Shown: positions 1 through 8,042, numbered from the stretch's first letter. The stretch is 13,174 nucleotides of DNA from Blautia sp. AF19-10LB (GCF_003461245.1 NZ_QTWS01000056.1:1-13174); one strand, 5' to 3'. The notes: generated by a model not told the origin, from the sequence alone. A program made the numbers and translations.

Positions 1-156
1 GACCTGCTTTCTTCTGAAAACAAATACAAGAATCAGGAGATATAAGAAATAAATTTTTGTTGTTATATTTTGCGCAGATACGCACAATCCTACGCTTTCA
101 TCTCGGTAATTGAATTGCCGAGGATTCCCGCTTATTGTCCTAAACCTAACTTCAGG
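1..156. other. Non-coding left edge with two adjacent stem-loops
   Basis: I see no convincing gene here. Two stem-loops sit next to each other. One spans about 102-122 (arms CTCGGTAAT and ATTGCCGAG, one G-T pair, a three-base loop). The other spans 70-87 (arms TTGCGCA and ACGCACAA region, loop GATA, two G-T pairs). Neither is followed by a T-run on either strand, so they are not ordinary terminators. Read on the minus strand, the stretch just after the stop of the neighbouring repeat protein gives short peptide pieces (LGLGQ, stop, AGILGNSITEMKA, stop). These faintly recall the C-terminal tail and right-end hairpin of an IS200/IS605 TnpB gene, but the match is too short to claim. Confidence 0.35.
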
Positions 157-2370
157 TCAAGAGTTTTTTTGAAATTCACAAAAATTTACAGCAGCCTGAT
201 CTACCGCCGCCATTTTCTCTAGTGTACTGTCCGGAAGCTCCACATTTCCTACACCACGCTCTGTGCTGTAAGTACAGTTTTCAAAATTCACGCTGAAACC
301 GTTTGTGCAGGAGCAGTCTCCCAGGATTCCTCCCATACTTGGTTTCCAGTATTCCGCTTTTGCTTTCTGGAATTCTTCTTCTGTCACACCATCACCTTTC
401 TGTGGCTCTTCATAACTCAGCGAGCCAGTATTGGTACAATTGCTGATCATAACGAGGGCGTCTTTTTTGTTGATCTCACTTTTGGAGGGCTTATCAGCAT
501 CAACCGATAACAGTACGGATTCCCCTATTCTGCCAACAATTCCTCCTCCCATAACAGACAGAGTGAACAAAGAAGCATCTTCTTTTTCTCCCTCATCATT
601 TTCTGTTTTCAGATCTGCTTCTCCCATGACCCACTGTTTCGTGAATGAAATATTTCCACTGTTTTCGCATCCGTCGATTTCTGTTTTGGTAAGCATAAAA
701 CCATCAACTGCAAGAATGCCGCCCATATAACCATTCGTAGTCGGAGAAGAAAGATTTCCGCTATTCTTACAGTTCCTGATTGCAAAAGATGTATTTGCAT
801 TTTCCTCAGTCTTATAATAAGCCGTAAAACATGCAATTCCACCTGCCTCTACTTCACTGCTGATGTCTCCTGTATTTTCACAGTTTTCAAGTTCCAGATT
901 CCAGTCATTTCCCATATTTGTTGTATAACAGAGAATACCTGCTGCATTTTGTCCGAATGAAACAATCTTTCCATGATTGACGCAGTCAGACAGAACCACA
1001 TTTCCTTTCTGCATTGCCAGATGATGAACGATCCCGGCACCTTCTCCTTCTGTAAAGTCTACTTCATTCGTACATCCCGAGACAGTAAGTGTACTGTCTG
1101 TTTTTATACATGCATCTGCTGCAATGCCAGCATAATAATGATTTGTCGAAAAAACTTTTCCTACATTTTTGCAATTTTCAATCGTAACGGTATATCTCGG
1201 ATCTGACAGATACACAGAACCTGTGATTCCTCCTGTATTGGCATTATCAGATATAACAGTTCCATTATTTATACAGTCACTGAGAATCCCATCCTCTCCC
1301 ATGACCACCACGGAAAAATCTCCCGTAATTCCGCCTGCTGATAATGAGGTTCCTTCTGAGTCCTCTTCATTCACCTTAGCTTCAACCGTTCCCTCGTTTA
1401 CACAGCCTGTGATCCTGGCAGAATTCGAACCTGCAATTCCTCCCAATGCATGGGCGGAAGCACTTCCTTTTTCTGCTTCTATGTTTCCTTTATTCACGCA
1501 ATTCACAATCCCTGCAAAATCTTCTGCTTTTTCATCCCTGTCACTTTCCACAGCAGATACTGCTGATGAAAAATCTCCTGTAATTCCACCCAGGTAAGCC
1601 AGCCCGCTTTGCCCGTTCTTCAAATCTTTTACTGCTTTTACAGTTCCATCAAACTCACATCCACTGATCGTGCCAGACGCACTTCCGGTAATTCCTCCGT
1701 AATATCCATCATATCCAATCACAGTCCCATTTACTGTGCAGTTCAGAATCTGTGTTTTAGCTGCATTTCCGGCAATTCCTCCCGCTTTGGAAGCATCCCC
1801 TGATACTTTAATATATACATCTGTCAGATTCAGATTTTTTATCGTAGCACAATATACATCTGCGAATAAACCACTATGATCTGATGAAGCATCTGCGTTG
1901 TCTTCCTGAAGATCTTTATTCTGATACAGACCACTGATCGTATGTCCGTTTCCGTCAAATACACCAGTAAACGTCGCTTCTGCTCCGATCGATCTCCAGT
2001 CATACTCCGGTCGCTCTGTGCCCCAGTTTTCATAATCAGAAGCATCATTAAGACTGATATCTGCTGTCAGGATATAATTTTGAGTACGATATTCCGTACT
2101 TCTATTTTCCGGATCCGAAAGGAGTTCTGCCAAATACTGCAGTTCCTCCGCAGAACTGATCTCATAAGGTGAGTTCTCAGTTCCATCTCCACCTGCAAAT
2201 GCCCTGGCAGCCTCTCTGTATACCGACTCCCCGACATCTCTGTGCTGATGTTCGTACGGCTGTACGATACTTTCTTCTTCCTGGACTTCATCATCCGCTT
2301 TGACAAAATTTCCCGTCATAATGCCCAGCATACTGACACCAAGTGCCATAAATAAAAACTTCTTTTTCAT
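157..2370 (-). CDS. Secreted GLUG-like repeat protein, probable beta-helix
   Basis: The product is about 737 residues and exported. Its N-terminus is a signal peptide (MKKKFLFMALGVSMLGIMTG, cleavage probably near NFVKA-DD). An opening module follows at residues 59-150, with GGDGTENSPYEISSAEELQ and GVFDGNGHTISGLY. This pattern starts many GLUG-type cell-surface proteins of gut bacteria. From about residue 165 to the end there are roughly a dozen imperfect repeats. Each carries an NC.N.G type core (such as NCVNKGNI, GCVNEGTV, DCINNGTV, NCKNSGNL) followed by GGI.G. Such short Gly/Asn repeats usually fold as a beta-helix; that is inference. I see no LPXTG, transmembrane anchor or catalytic domain, so it is probably released or held by other means. 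I chose the ATG at 2370 over the one at 2388: the GGGGAG at about 2379-2384 lies a proper distance before 2370 and inside the longer version. Ligand and role are unknown. Confidence 0.82.
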   Translation of the reverse strand: MKKKFLFMALGVSMLGIMTGNFVKADDEVQEEESIVQPYEHQHRDVGESVYREAARAFAGGDGTENSPYEISSAEELQYLAELLSDPENRSTEYRTQNYILTADISLNDASDYENWGTERPEYDWRSIGAEATFTGVFDGNGHTISGLYQNKDLQEDNADASSDHSGLFADVYCATIKNLNLTDVYIKVSGDASKAGGIAGNAAKTQILNCTVNGTVIGYDGYYGGITGSASGTISGCEFDGTVKAVKDLKNGQSGLAYLGGITGDFSSAVSAVESDRDEKAEDFAGIVNCVNKGNIEAEKGSASAHALGGIAGSNSARITGCVNEGTVEAKVNEEDSEGTSLSAGGITGDFSVVVMGEDGILSDCINNGTVISDNANTGGITGSVYLSDPRYTVTIENCKNVGKVFSTNHYYAGIAADACIKTDSTLTVSGCTNEVDFTEGEGAGIVHHLAMQKGNVVLSDCVNHGKIVSFGQNAAGILCYTTNMGNDWNLELENCENTGDISSEVEAGGIACFTAYYKTEENANTSFAIRNCKNSGNLSSPTTNGYMGGILAVDGFMLTKTEIDGCENSGNISFTKQWVMGEADLKTENDEGEKEDASLFTLSVMGGGIVGRIGESVLLSVDADKPSKSEINKKDALVMISNCTNTGSLSYEEPQKGDGVTEEEFQKAKAEYWKPSMGGILGDCSCTNGFSVNFENCTYSTERGVGNVELPDSTLEKMAAVDQAAVNFCEFQKNS

Positions 2371-2461
2371 CCTCGCTCTCCCCTGCATGAATTTTTTATT
2401 CCTGTAATTTTATCATAACATATAGTAACGAAAATCTGTTGTTTTACTGAGTTTTTTATAG

Positions 2462-2507
2462 CAAAAACACAGGGAGACTGCAATCTCCCGATTCTCAGTC
2501 TCCCTGT
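2462..2507 (-). terminator. Strong intrinsic terminator after the hybrid kinase gene
   Basis: A perfect 12-bp stem (ACAGGGAGACTG at 2469-2480 pairing with CAGTCTCCCTGT at 2496-2507) encloses a 15-nt loop. On the minus strand it is followed by G and five T residues (2463-2467). It begins 9 nt after the kinase stop codon. It therefore ends the binding-protein/kinase operon and insulates the repeat-protein gene, whose own promoter should lie in the AT-rich 2389-2460; I could not fix one there. Confidence 0.9.
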
Positions 2508-2515
2508 CGATCATT

Positions 2516-4690
2516 TTATTTATTCAGATATCTGCAGACAGCTTCTTTCATTTTCTGGATATCCAGCGGTTTCACCAGGTGTGCATTCATACCTGCTTCC
2601 ATACACTTCTTCTCATCCTCATCAAAGGCATTTGCAGTCATGGCAATGATCGGGATGGTTCCGGCATCTTCACGGTCAAGTGCGTGGATCGCTTTTGTTG
2701 CGGAGAGTCCATCCATCTCTGGCATCATGATATCCATAAGAATCGCATCAAAAGTGCCCGGTTTATTTCTGGAAAAAATGTCTACTGCCTGCTGTCCGTC
2801 ATTTACAATGGTTGTGATGGCTCCTTCATCTTCCAATAATGTCCTTGCGATCTCAGCATTCAGTTCATTATCCTCTGCCAGCAGGAGATGCAGACCGGCA
2901 ATATTTACTTCGCCGTCCATTTCTGCCGGAATTTCCTCTGGCTTCTCTGCGATCTCAAACGGCAGTGTAATAACAAATGTAGATCCTTCGCCCTCTTTGC
3001 TTATCACCACAATTGTTCCGTTCATCCTGTCGATGATTTTTTTCACAATAGACATTCCAAGTCCGGTGCCGCTGTAAACCGTTCTCGCATCAGAATGTTC
3101 CTGCACAAAAGGCTCAAAAATATGTTTCAGAAACTCCTCACTCATTCCAATGCCTGTATCTGAAATTGTCCAGCGATACGTGACTATACCATTTTTTTCA
3201 CCTAGGCATTTCAGTGTTGTTGTTACTTTTCCATGTGGTTTATTATATTTAATACAGTTCCCATAGATATTCAGGAATATCTGCCGGATATGCAGCGGGC
3301 TTCCGTAGACATAAGAAACGGGAAGTTCCTGTTTCCCGATCTCAAATGCGATCCCGGCTTCCGCGGTACGGCCGCTGATAATCGTTCCAACTTCTCTGGA
3401 TATCTCACCAAGATCTATCGGCTCATGTGAAATTTCAATATTTTCATCTTCCAGTTTGCTCATCTGCAGGACATCATTGATCAGCGAAAGCAGATGGTCC
3501 GCGGACACCAGCATCTTATCCTGATTTGTTTTGACAAGCTCCCTGTCGTCCATATGCGTCTCATTTATTTTGATCAGCCCGATGATTCCATTCAAAGGAG
3601 TTCTGATATCGTGACTCATCCTTGACAGGAAACTGCTCTTGGCTGCATTTGCTTTTTGTGCCTGAAAAACAGCTTCTCTGAGTTCAAGGTTTTTGCTTTC
3701 AAGGTTCTTTGTATATTCCTTCTGCAGCCTCATCTGCTCTTTCTGATGCCCCTGCAGCATACGCCATCTCAGCGCATGCATAAATCCCACGATCACCAGA
3801 TAGATGAACACTGTATACAGCATATTCCTCGGTGTCTTTGCAAAGATCTTATCCGCCGACATATATGCGTAGACATAATAATCGCGTCCTTTTTCCATCA
3901 GACCATAGTCTGGTATCATCTGATAGTCTGTACGCACAAGCTGCTTTTCCACGGCACTTTCATTGATGCACTTGAGTTCCTGTATATCCTCTGTCTTCGC
4001 ACCGATCAATCCCTTGTCATTCGATGCAACGATCTGATTATTTTCGCTTATAACAATCGTTCCATTGTGTTCCAGACTGTAGCCGGTAAGAAGCGAATTG
4101 ATCGAATGGTTAAAAATACTCGTATATCTCTCAGGCGTATGATAATATACCAGAACGATACCAGGCTTATCCTGTCTGCCGTTCGCTGCTATATCAATAT
4201 AGGAACCATCTTCGCATTCCATTCTCACAGAATATGTTTTTTCATGAAAATCCACTACATCCAGCAGAACATCCTGATCAGTCTGGCTCAGGATTTCCTC
4301 TGCCTGTACTTCATCCGAGCAGTATTTTTCCTGAACCTGTCCATTCTCATCCAGAATCAGGACTCCTGTGAGGTAACTTATCGTACAATAATTTTCCAGC
4401 AGTTCTTCTGTTATATCTGATGTTTTTTCTTCCTGCTGGATCTGCTGGCTCAGCACTTCCACACTTTGGATCATTCGCATCAGACTCTTGGATTCTGATG
4501 CGATATCGAGTTTCATATTATTGTTGTACTGTTCTTTTATGTAGGTAACCATATCAGAAAGCCGGGTTTCTGCCGATGACAGATCTGCCTTGACAGTAAT
4601 CACCAAAACAACAAAAAACAATAAAAGCCCCACCAGGATTTCTGCAAGAATAAAGTTGTTCCTGTCCAAATTATGTTGTTTATTCTTCAT
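2516..4690 (-). CDS. Hybrid sensor histidine kinase with C-terminal receiver domain
   Basis: This is a membrane-bound two-component sensor of 724 residues. TM1 is at residues 12-34, followed by an extracytoplasmic sensing region (35-288), TM2 (289-305) and a coiled-coil linker (315-350). The HisKA H-box is SRMSHDIRTPLNG with phospho-acceptor H360. The HATPase domain has an N-box around N478, G1 DTGIG at 511-515 and G2 GTGLGM at 541-546. The receiver domain runs from about 600 to 724, with acidic residues at 606-607, phospho-acceptor D653 in LMDIMMPEMDG, and K707. No DNA-binding output domain is present, so phosphate must pass to a partner outside the window or within the protein. I chose the ATG at 4690 because GGAGG lies 6 nt upstream; a longer reading to 4738 would bury this site. 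The start overlaps the end of the binding-protein gene by 11 nt, implying translational coupling. The outer region is not itself recognisable as a binding-protein domain, so the separate lipoprotein may act as ligand receptor. Confidence 0.95.
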   Translation of the reverse strand: MKNKQHNLDRNNFILAEILVGLLLFFVVLVITVKADLSSAETRLSDMVTYIKEQYNNNMKLDIASESKSLMRMIQSVEVLSQQIQQEEKTSDITEELLENYCTISYLTGVLILDENGQVQEKYCSDEVQAEEILSQTDQDVLLDVVDFHEKTYSVRMECEDGSYIDIAANGRQDKPGIVLVYYHTPERYTSIFNHSINSLLTGYSLEHNGTIVISENNQIVASNDKGLIGAKTEDIQELKCINESAVEKQLVRTDYQMIPDYGLMEKGRDYYVYAYMSADKIFAKTPRNMLYTVFIYLVIVGFMHALRWRMLQGHQKEQMRLQKEYTKNLESKNLELREAVFQAQKANAAKSSFLSRMSHDIRTPLNGIIGLIKINETHMDDRELVKTNQDKMLVSADHLLSLINDVLQMSKLEDENIEISHEPIDLGEISREVGTIISGRTAEAGIAFEIGKQELPVSYVYGSPLHIRQIFLNIYGNCIKYNKPHGKVTTTLKCLGEKNGIVTYRWTISDTGIGMSEEFLKHIFEPFVQEHSDARTVYSGTGLGMSIVKKIIDRMNGTIVVISKEGEGSTFVITLPFEIAEKPEEIPAEMDGEVNIAGLHLLLAEDNELNAEIARTLLEDEGAITTIVNDGQQAVDIFSRNKPGTFDAILMDIMMPEMDGLSATKAIHALDREDAGTIPIIAMTANAFDEDEKKCMEAGMNAHLVKPLDIQKMKEAVCRYLNK

Positions 4691-5504
4691 CCGCATCCTC
4701 CAGATATCTGTCTGCACCTGGCAGATACTCGCTGACAATGTCCTCTATTGTTCCATCTTTACGCATTTCTTTGATCGCCTGGGATAATTGTTCATCGATT
4801 CCACGGTCATCATCCAGATCAAAAGCCACTCCAAGATTTACATTAAGCAGCGGCTCTTCCAGAATCCTGTATTCCATATCAAAATCTTCGGAAAACTGTA
4901 CTATAGACGTATCATGTGCTGCAATTGCATCAACATATCCTTTACTCAAAAATGTAAACAGAACATCTCTGTTCTTTACGGATATTATTTTTCTTAATTC
5001 TGGAAGTCCCGCTTCATGACTGCGAAACAGATCTTCTGGTTTCGTAGTTGACTGGACAGCAACCGTTTTGCCCTCCAGATCATTCAGCGTATAAATATCA
5101 CTGTCGATATTGACTGCAACAACCTGCTTGCTTTTCATGTACGGACCGGCCCATTTGTACTCTGTTTCTCTCCCGTCCATAGTAAAACTGCTCCAGACGC
5201 AGTCAATAGAGCCGTCCTTCAATAGTTTCTTCTTGACTTCCCAGTTGATAAATGTAAAATCTGCCTGATATCCTATCCGGTCAAAAGCTTCCCTTGCAAG
5301 TTCTACATCTATTCCGGTCATATTTCCATCCACATCCATGTAACTGAACGGTGTGTAGTCATCACATCCAACCATGATATGTGGACGATCATCTTCGGCT
5401 CCTGTCTGCTCTGAAGCAGTTTTGGTCTGACATCCGCTCATTATAACTGCCGCGGCAGCTATAATGCCTCCAACCAAAAATATTTTTCTTTTATTTTTTT
5501 GCAT
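4680..5504 (-). CDS. Lipoprotein substrate-binding protein, family 3 (amino-acid type)
   Basis: The 274-residue product has a lipoprotein signal ending in MSGC, with C25 the lipidated cysteine. The rest is a type II periplasmic-binding fold of the SBP_bac_3 group. DDYTPFSYMDVDGNMTGIDVELA (residues 48-70) is the classic opening of amino-acid binding proteins. R112 in FTMDGRE is the usual carboxylate-binding arginine, D198 in AAHDTS lies where such proteins bind the amino group, and DLEGKTVAVQSTT (142-154) is the hinge-side motif. Ligand identity cannot be read from the sequence. No ABC permease or ATPase is nearby. Instead the gene overlaps the following hybrid kinase, so a sensing role rather than uptake is likely (inference). 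The ribosome site AGAGGA is about 12 nt before the ATG, a weak spacing. Confidence 0.93.
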   Translation of the reverse strand: MQKNKRKIFLVGGIIAAAAVIMSGCQTKTASEQTGAEDDRPHIMVGCDDYTPFSYMDVDGNMTGIDVELAREAFDRIGYQADFTFINWEVKKKLLKDGSIDCVWSSFTMDGRETEYKWAGPYMKSKQVVAVNIDSDIYTLNDLEGKTVAVQSTTKPEDLFRSHEAGLPELRKIISVKNRDVLFTFLSKGYVDAIAAHDTSIVQFSEDFDMEYRILEEPLLNVNLGVAFDLDDDRGIDEQLSQAIKEMRKDGTIEDIVSEYLPGADRYLEDADEE

Positions 5505-5554
5505 ATTTCAGTAAAATCCTCTTGTACACTGTTGCTGGATACTAATCATATAAT

Positions 5555-5586
5555 ATTATAATATATTTTAGCATTTACTTCTACAA
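5555..5586 (-). promoter_or_regulatory. Possible promoter of the binding-protein/kinase operon
   Basis: A perfect -10 hexamer TATAAT lies at 5555-5560 in a very AT-rich stretch between the upstream MATE terminator and the ATG at 5504. No good -35 box is seen at 17 nt; the nearest TTG lies about 20 nt away. The call rests on position and the -10 alone. Confidence 0.35.
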
Positions 5587-5627
5587 AAAAATCTCTGCCA
5601 GGCTGTCATACCCGTCAGAGATTTTTT
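5584..5627 (-). terminator. Intrinsic terminator after the MATE gene
   Basis: AAATCTCTG (5589-5597) pairs with CAGAGATTT (5616-5624); A-T pairs extend the stem to 12 bp. The loop is 18 nt. On the minus strand the hairpin runs into seven T residues. It starts directly after the stop codon at 5629, so it ends the marR-MATE operon. A T-run on the other side would also let it work on the plus strand. Confidence 0.85.
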
Positions 5628-5628
5628 A

Positions 5629-6972
5629 TTACGCTGATTTTTGTTCCTTACGATTCAGATAAATAAAGAATCCTACATTCAAAATGATTCCTGTTACTGT
5701 TGCGACCGGTGCTGCCAGTCCGATCTTTGTCAGGCTTGCATTTGGCTGGATACTCATAAAATATGCCAGCGGCAGACGCACCAGAAGTGTCTGAATCAGA
5801 CCCTGGGCCATAACCCAGACTGTTTTGTTGTTTCCATTGAAATAACCGACCATACTGAACATGATCGCTGTCACGATCGTTTCCGGTGCAAATCCTTTCA
5901 GATAATCATATCCATTCCGGATAACAGCTGCATCGATTGAGAAAAATCCTGCCAGCATATCTCCCTTAAACATAACAAGAAGGAACACCAGGCAGCCGAC
6001 AGCCAGTCCTACGCCGATTCCTGTAAACATGGACTGTTTTGCACGTTTTGTCTTGCCCGCCCCTACATTCTGGGAAACGAAAGACGCCATGGACTGCATC
6101 AGCGCACTTGGTACCAGCATCGCAAAGTTTACGATCTTGCAGGCAACGCCGTAACCGGAAGAAGCCTCCAGTCCGAGTCGATTGACAAACGCACAGAGTG
6201 CCAGAAAAGAAACCTGGGTCAGAAATTCCTGAAGCGCCAATGGAAGACCGATCTTGAGGAATTTTTTGCACTGTGGATTCAGGCAGAAATCTTTCTTTGT
6301 GATCTTAAATGGAAGATCTTTTTTTATCAGAAGGATGACCGCAAACACAACGCTGAGTGCCTGTGCAGTCACCGTTGCAATTGCCGCACCTGCTGCATCC
6401 ATGTGAAGTCCTGCGACCAATACCAGGTCACCGATCACGTTAACGATACATGCTACCAGAACAAACAGAAGTGGTGAATTACTGTCTCCCAGTCCACGGA
6501 AGATTGCGGACAAAAGGTTATAAGCTACAATAAAAAAGATACCACTTCCACAGATCCGTACATAACTGGATGTCAGGTCAACGGCTTCCACTGGTGCCTG
6601 CATCAGCACGGAAATCGGACGTGCAAAACATACCATTACAACAAAAAGTCCAATGGAGATCATGGTAAACACAATTGCAGCTCCACCAATGACTGCACCG
6701 ATTCGTTCTGGTCTCTTTTCGCCTAAGTACCGGGCGATCAGAACTGTAATACCCATTGCAAACTGGATTACTACGAAAGTAACCAGATTGAGCACCTGGC
6801 TTCCTGTTGAAACTGCAGAAAGTCCGGATGTTGAACCAAATCTTCCTACTACCAGAAGGTCAACAGCACCATACGCCGCCTGCAGGATCAATGCGCCAAG
6901 AACGGGCATCATAAAGGCGACCAGTTTTTTCAAAATACTTCCCTGCGTAAAATCTGCTTTATCATTTGTCAT
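5629..6972 (-). CDS. MATE family multidrug efflux transporter
   Basis: A full-length 447-residue inner-membrane protein with about twelve hydrophobic segments in two similar halves. The first helix region contains PVLGALILQAAYGAVDLLVVGRFG, a typical MATE start, and the second half begins near ALQEFLTQVSFLALCAFVNRLG. The family exports cationic drugs or metabolites in exchange for Na+ or H+; the substrate here is not known. Its ATG lies 11 nt inside the marR gene, with AGGAGG 7 nt upstream, so the pair is translationally coupled and should share the MarR-controlled promoter. The C-terminal tail is short and charged (NRKEQKSA). Nothing looks damaged, unlike the second MATE copy at 10566-11093. 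Confidence 0.95.
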   Translation of the reverse strand: MTNDKADFTQGSILKKLVAFMMPVLGALILQAAYGAVDLLVVGRFGSTSGLSAVSTGSQVLNLVTFVVIQFAMGITVLIARYLGEKRPERIGAVIGGAAIVFTMISIGLFVVMVCFARPISVLMQAPVEAVDLTSSYVRICGSGIFFIVAYNLLSAIFRGLGDSNSPLLFVLVACIVNVIGDLVLVAGLHMDAAGAAIATVTAQALSVVFAVILLIKKDLPFKITKKDFCLNPQCKKFLKIGLPLALQEFLTQVSFLALCAFVNRLGLEASSGYGVACKIVNFAMLVPSALMQSMASFVSQNVGAGKTKRAKQSMFTGIGVGLAVGCLVFLLVMFKGDMLAGFFSIDAAVIRNGYDYLKGFAPETIVTAIMFSMVGYFNGNNKTVWVMAQGLIQTLLVRLPLAYFMSIQPNASLTKIGLAAPVATVTGIILNVGFFIYLNRKEQKSA

Positions 6973-7414
6973 AATGAGTCCTCCTCTCGCACATGATCTG
7001 GTAAAATTTCTCGATGGTACGGATCATACAGTCTGCATCTTCTTCTGAAATATCGCTCAGATCCGCAGACAGCTCGCCGAAGTAATGTTCATCATACTTA
7101 TGAAAAAGCTTCCATCCTTCTTCTGTGACGGATATGTAAGTGACACGTCCATCATCCGGGGATGCGATCTTGCTGAGATAGCCTTTTTTCTCCATCTCCT
7201 TAACCGTTCTGGTCACTCCCGGGCGCGGAATGTTCAGCTCATCACTGATATCAGATACTTTTACATGAACATCCCGTTTCTCCAGCGACTGGATCACATC
7301 CAGATACTGAATATAAGACGGCATCACACCCTGAGGCAGCGGCGGTAGCATCTCCCTGATCCGCTTCGCCTGATAACATGCATCAAGCATCTCCTTGATC
7401 TTCTTATTGGTCAT
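6962..7414 (-). CDS. MarR family transcriptional regulator of the MATE pump
   Basis: The 150-residue product has the MarR layout. Dimerising helices lie at both ends and a winged helix-turn-helix in the middle (about residues 50-100). Residues DISDELNIPRPGVTRTVKEMEKKG form the helix-turn-helix, and DDGRVTYISVTEEG is the wing with its usual DDGR. Such proteins repress their own operon and release DNA on binding a small aromatic or drug-like ligand. The neighbouring pump, overlapping by 11 nt, is the obvious target. The start at 7414 has GGGAG 8 nt upstream. An inverted repeat over the promoter fits autorepression. The inducer is unknown. Confidence 0.93.
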   Translation of the reverse strand: MTNKKIKEMLDACYQAKRIREMLPPLPQGVMPSYIQYLDVIQSLEKRDVHVKVSDISDELNIPRPGVTRTVKEMEKKGYLSKIASPDDGRVTYISVTEEGWKLFHKYDEHYFGELSADLSDISEEDADCMIRTIEKFYQIMCERRTHYDK

Positions 7415-7424
7415 GTTGCATTCT

Positions 7425-7487
7425 CCCTATATAGTTATCTTTGTTAATTACCTTTGATAATTATATAGGGATTTGAGGATTTGTCAA
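7425..7487 (-). promoter_or_regulatory. marR-MATE promoter with overlapping inverted-repeat operator
   Basis: TTGACA (7482-7487), a 16-nt spacer and TATAAT (7460-7465) make a near-perfect sigma-A promoter. Over it lies an inverted repeat with 15-nt arms and a single mismatch: CCCTATATAGTTATC (7425-7439) and GATAATTATATAGGG (7456-7470), separated by 16 nt. One arm covers the -10 box and the other covers the early transcribed region just before the ribosome site. A MarR dimer bound there would block initiation. The long spacing could also mean two dimers, one per arm, since each arm is itself AT-rich and partly symmetric. Confidence 0.8.
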
Positions 7488-7522
7488 GAACTATTGGGCA
7501 AAAATTTTTCAGAACTATAGCA

Positions 7523-7567
7523 AAAAAATATCGCTTTACCATCACTTAGACAGCAAAACGATATTTC
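7523..7567 (-). terminator. Intrinsic terminator ending the decayed PNPOx unit
   Basis: A 14-bp stem forms between 7527-7540 and 7554-7567: eight perfect pairs (AAATATCG/CGATATTT) continuing through TTTTGC/GTAAAG with two G-T pairs. The loop is 13 nt. On the minus strand it runs into seven T residues (7523-7529). It lies 70 nt after the last remnant ORF and about 35 nt before the marR -35 box, separating the two units. Confidence 0.85.
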
Positions 7568-7636
7568 CTTACTTACATCTTTTGATTCGGTTTGTTTCCA
7601 TTTTTAGCTCTGTTGATATGATACGGTGTTTCTACA

Positions 7637-7813
7637 TTACTTCTGTCCCTGAATTTCTAACAGCTTCCTGAGACGCTTAACTTCCTCTTCATTTCCGTAA
7701 ATGGATTCCACCATTTCTTCAGAAACCTTTCTGAATTCTGAAAGGTCTTCCGCAGACTGTATCTTGTTAATCTTGTTCTGAGTCGCTTTATACTCCTGCC
7801 AGATCACACACAT
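7637..7813 (-). pseudogene. Remnant ORF of 58 codons, C-terminal fragment of unknown protein
   Basis: An open frame reads MCVIWQEYKATQNK through to a charged helical end (EEEVKRLRKLLEIQGQK). Composition and codon use look like a real protein tail, rich in Lys and Glu and probably alpha-helical. There is no ribosome site before the ATG at 7813 and a stop codon lies only four codons upstream. Its first codons overlap the end of the truncated PNPOx-like frame in another frame. The simplest reading is the C-terminal part of some gene joined by deletion to the start of another. I do not recognise the family. Confidence 0.4.
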
Positions 7814-7923
7814 ATAGCGAAATTTTTAAAAGCTACCGGCACTACATTCGGTTCCCCATTCGCGCATGTTGCCAGATCCCACATACCATTTTTTAATACC
7901 TTGATCACAGATTCATTTAACAT
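7804..7923 (-). pseudogene. Truncated pyridoxamine 5'-phosphate oxidase-like N-terminus
   Basis: Thirty-nine codons read MLNESVIKVLKNGMWDLATC, then ANGEPNVVPVAFK, before a stop. This matches how small flavin-binding PNPOx-fold proteins of clostridia begin (a helix, then a first strand such as 'ATC.NGEP.VVPV'). Full-length members run about 120-140 residues, so most of the FMN barrel is missing. A good AGAGG ribosome site sits 8 nt before the ATG, and a plausible promoter lies at 7949-7978. The start region is therefore intact and the loss is downstream. The reading frame breaks after AFK, where the unrelated 58-codon remnant begins. Confidence 0.6.
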
Positions 7924-7948
7924 TGCATATACCTCTAGATTTCTTTCT

Positions 7949-7978
7949 ATGATAATTTACCTGATGTATTCATGTTAA
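7949..7978 (-). promoter_or_regulatory. Promoter of the truncated PNPOx-like gene
   Basis: TTAACA (7973-7978), 18 nt, TATCAT (7949-7954): each hexamer is one base off consensus. It lies about 25 nt before the ATG at 7923, which gives a short leader containing AGAGG. The rest of 7924-8042 is AT-rich, with nothing else I can support. Confidence 0.5.
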
Positions 7979-8042
7979 CGAATCTGCTTTTGATTTGGAA
8001 GATATTAGCAAATTTATAAGTTGCTATTAAATTTCATAGCAT

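Noticed and set aside
3656..4420. A 254-codon plus-strand frame
   Set aside because: It lies wholly antisense to the histidine kinase, whose domains are unmistakable. Its product is rich in Cys, His and Ile with no domain pattern, as expected for a shadow frame.
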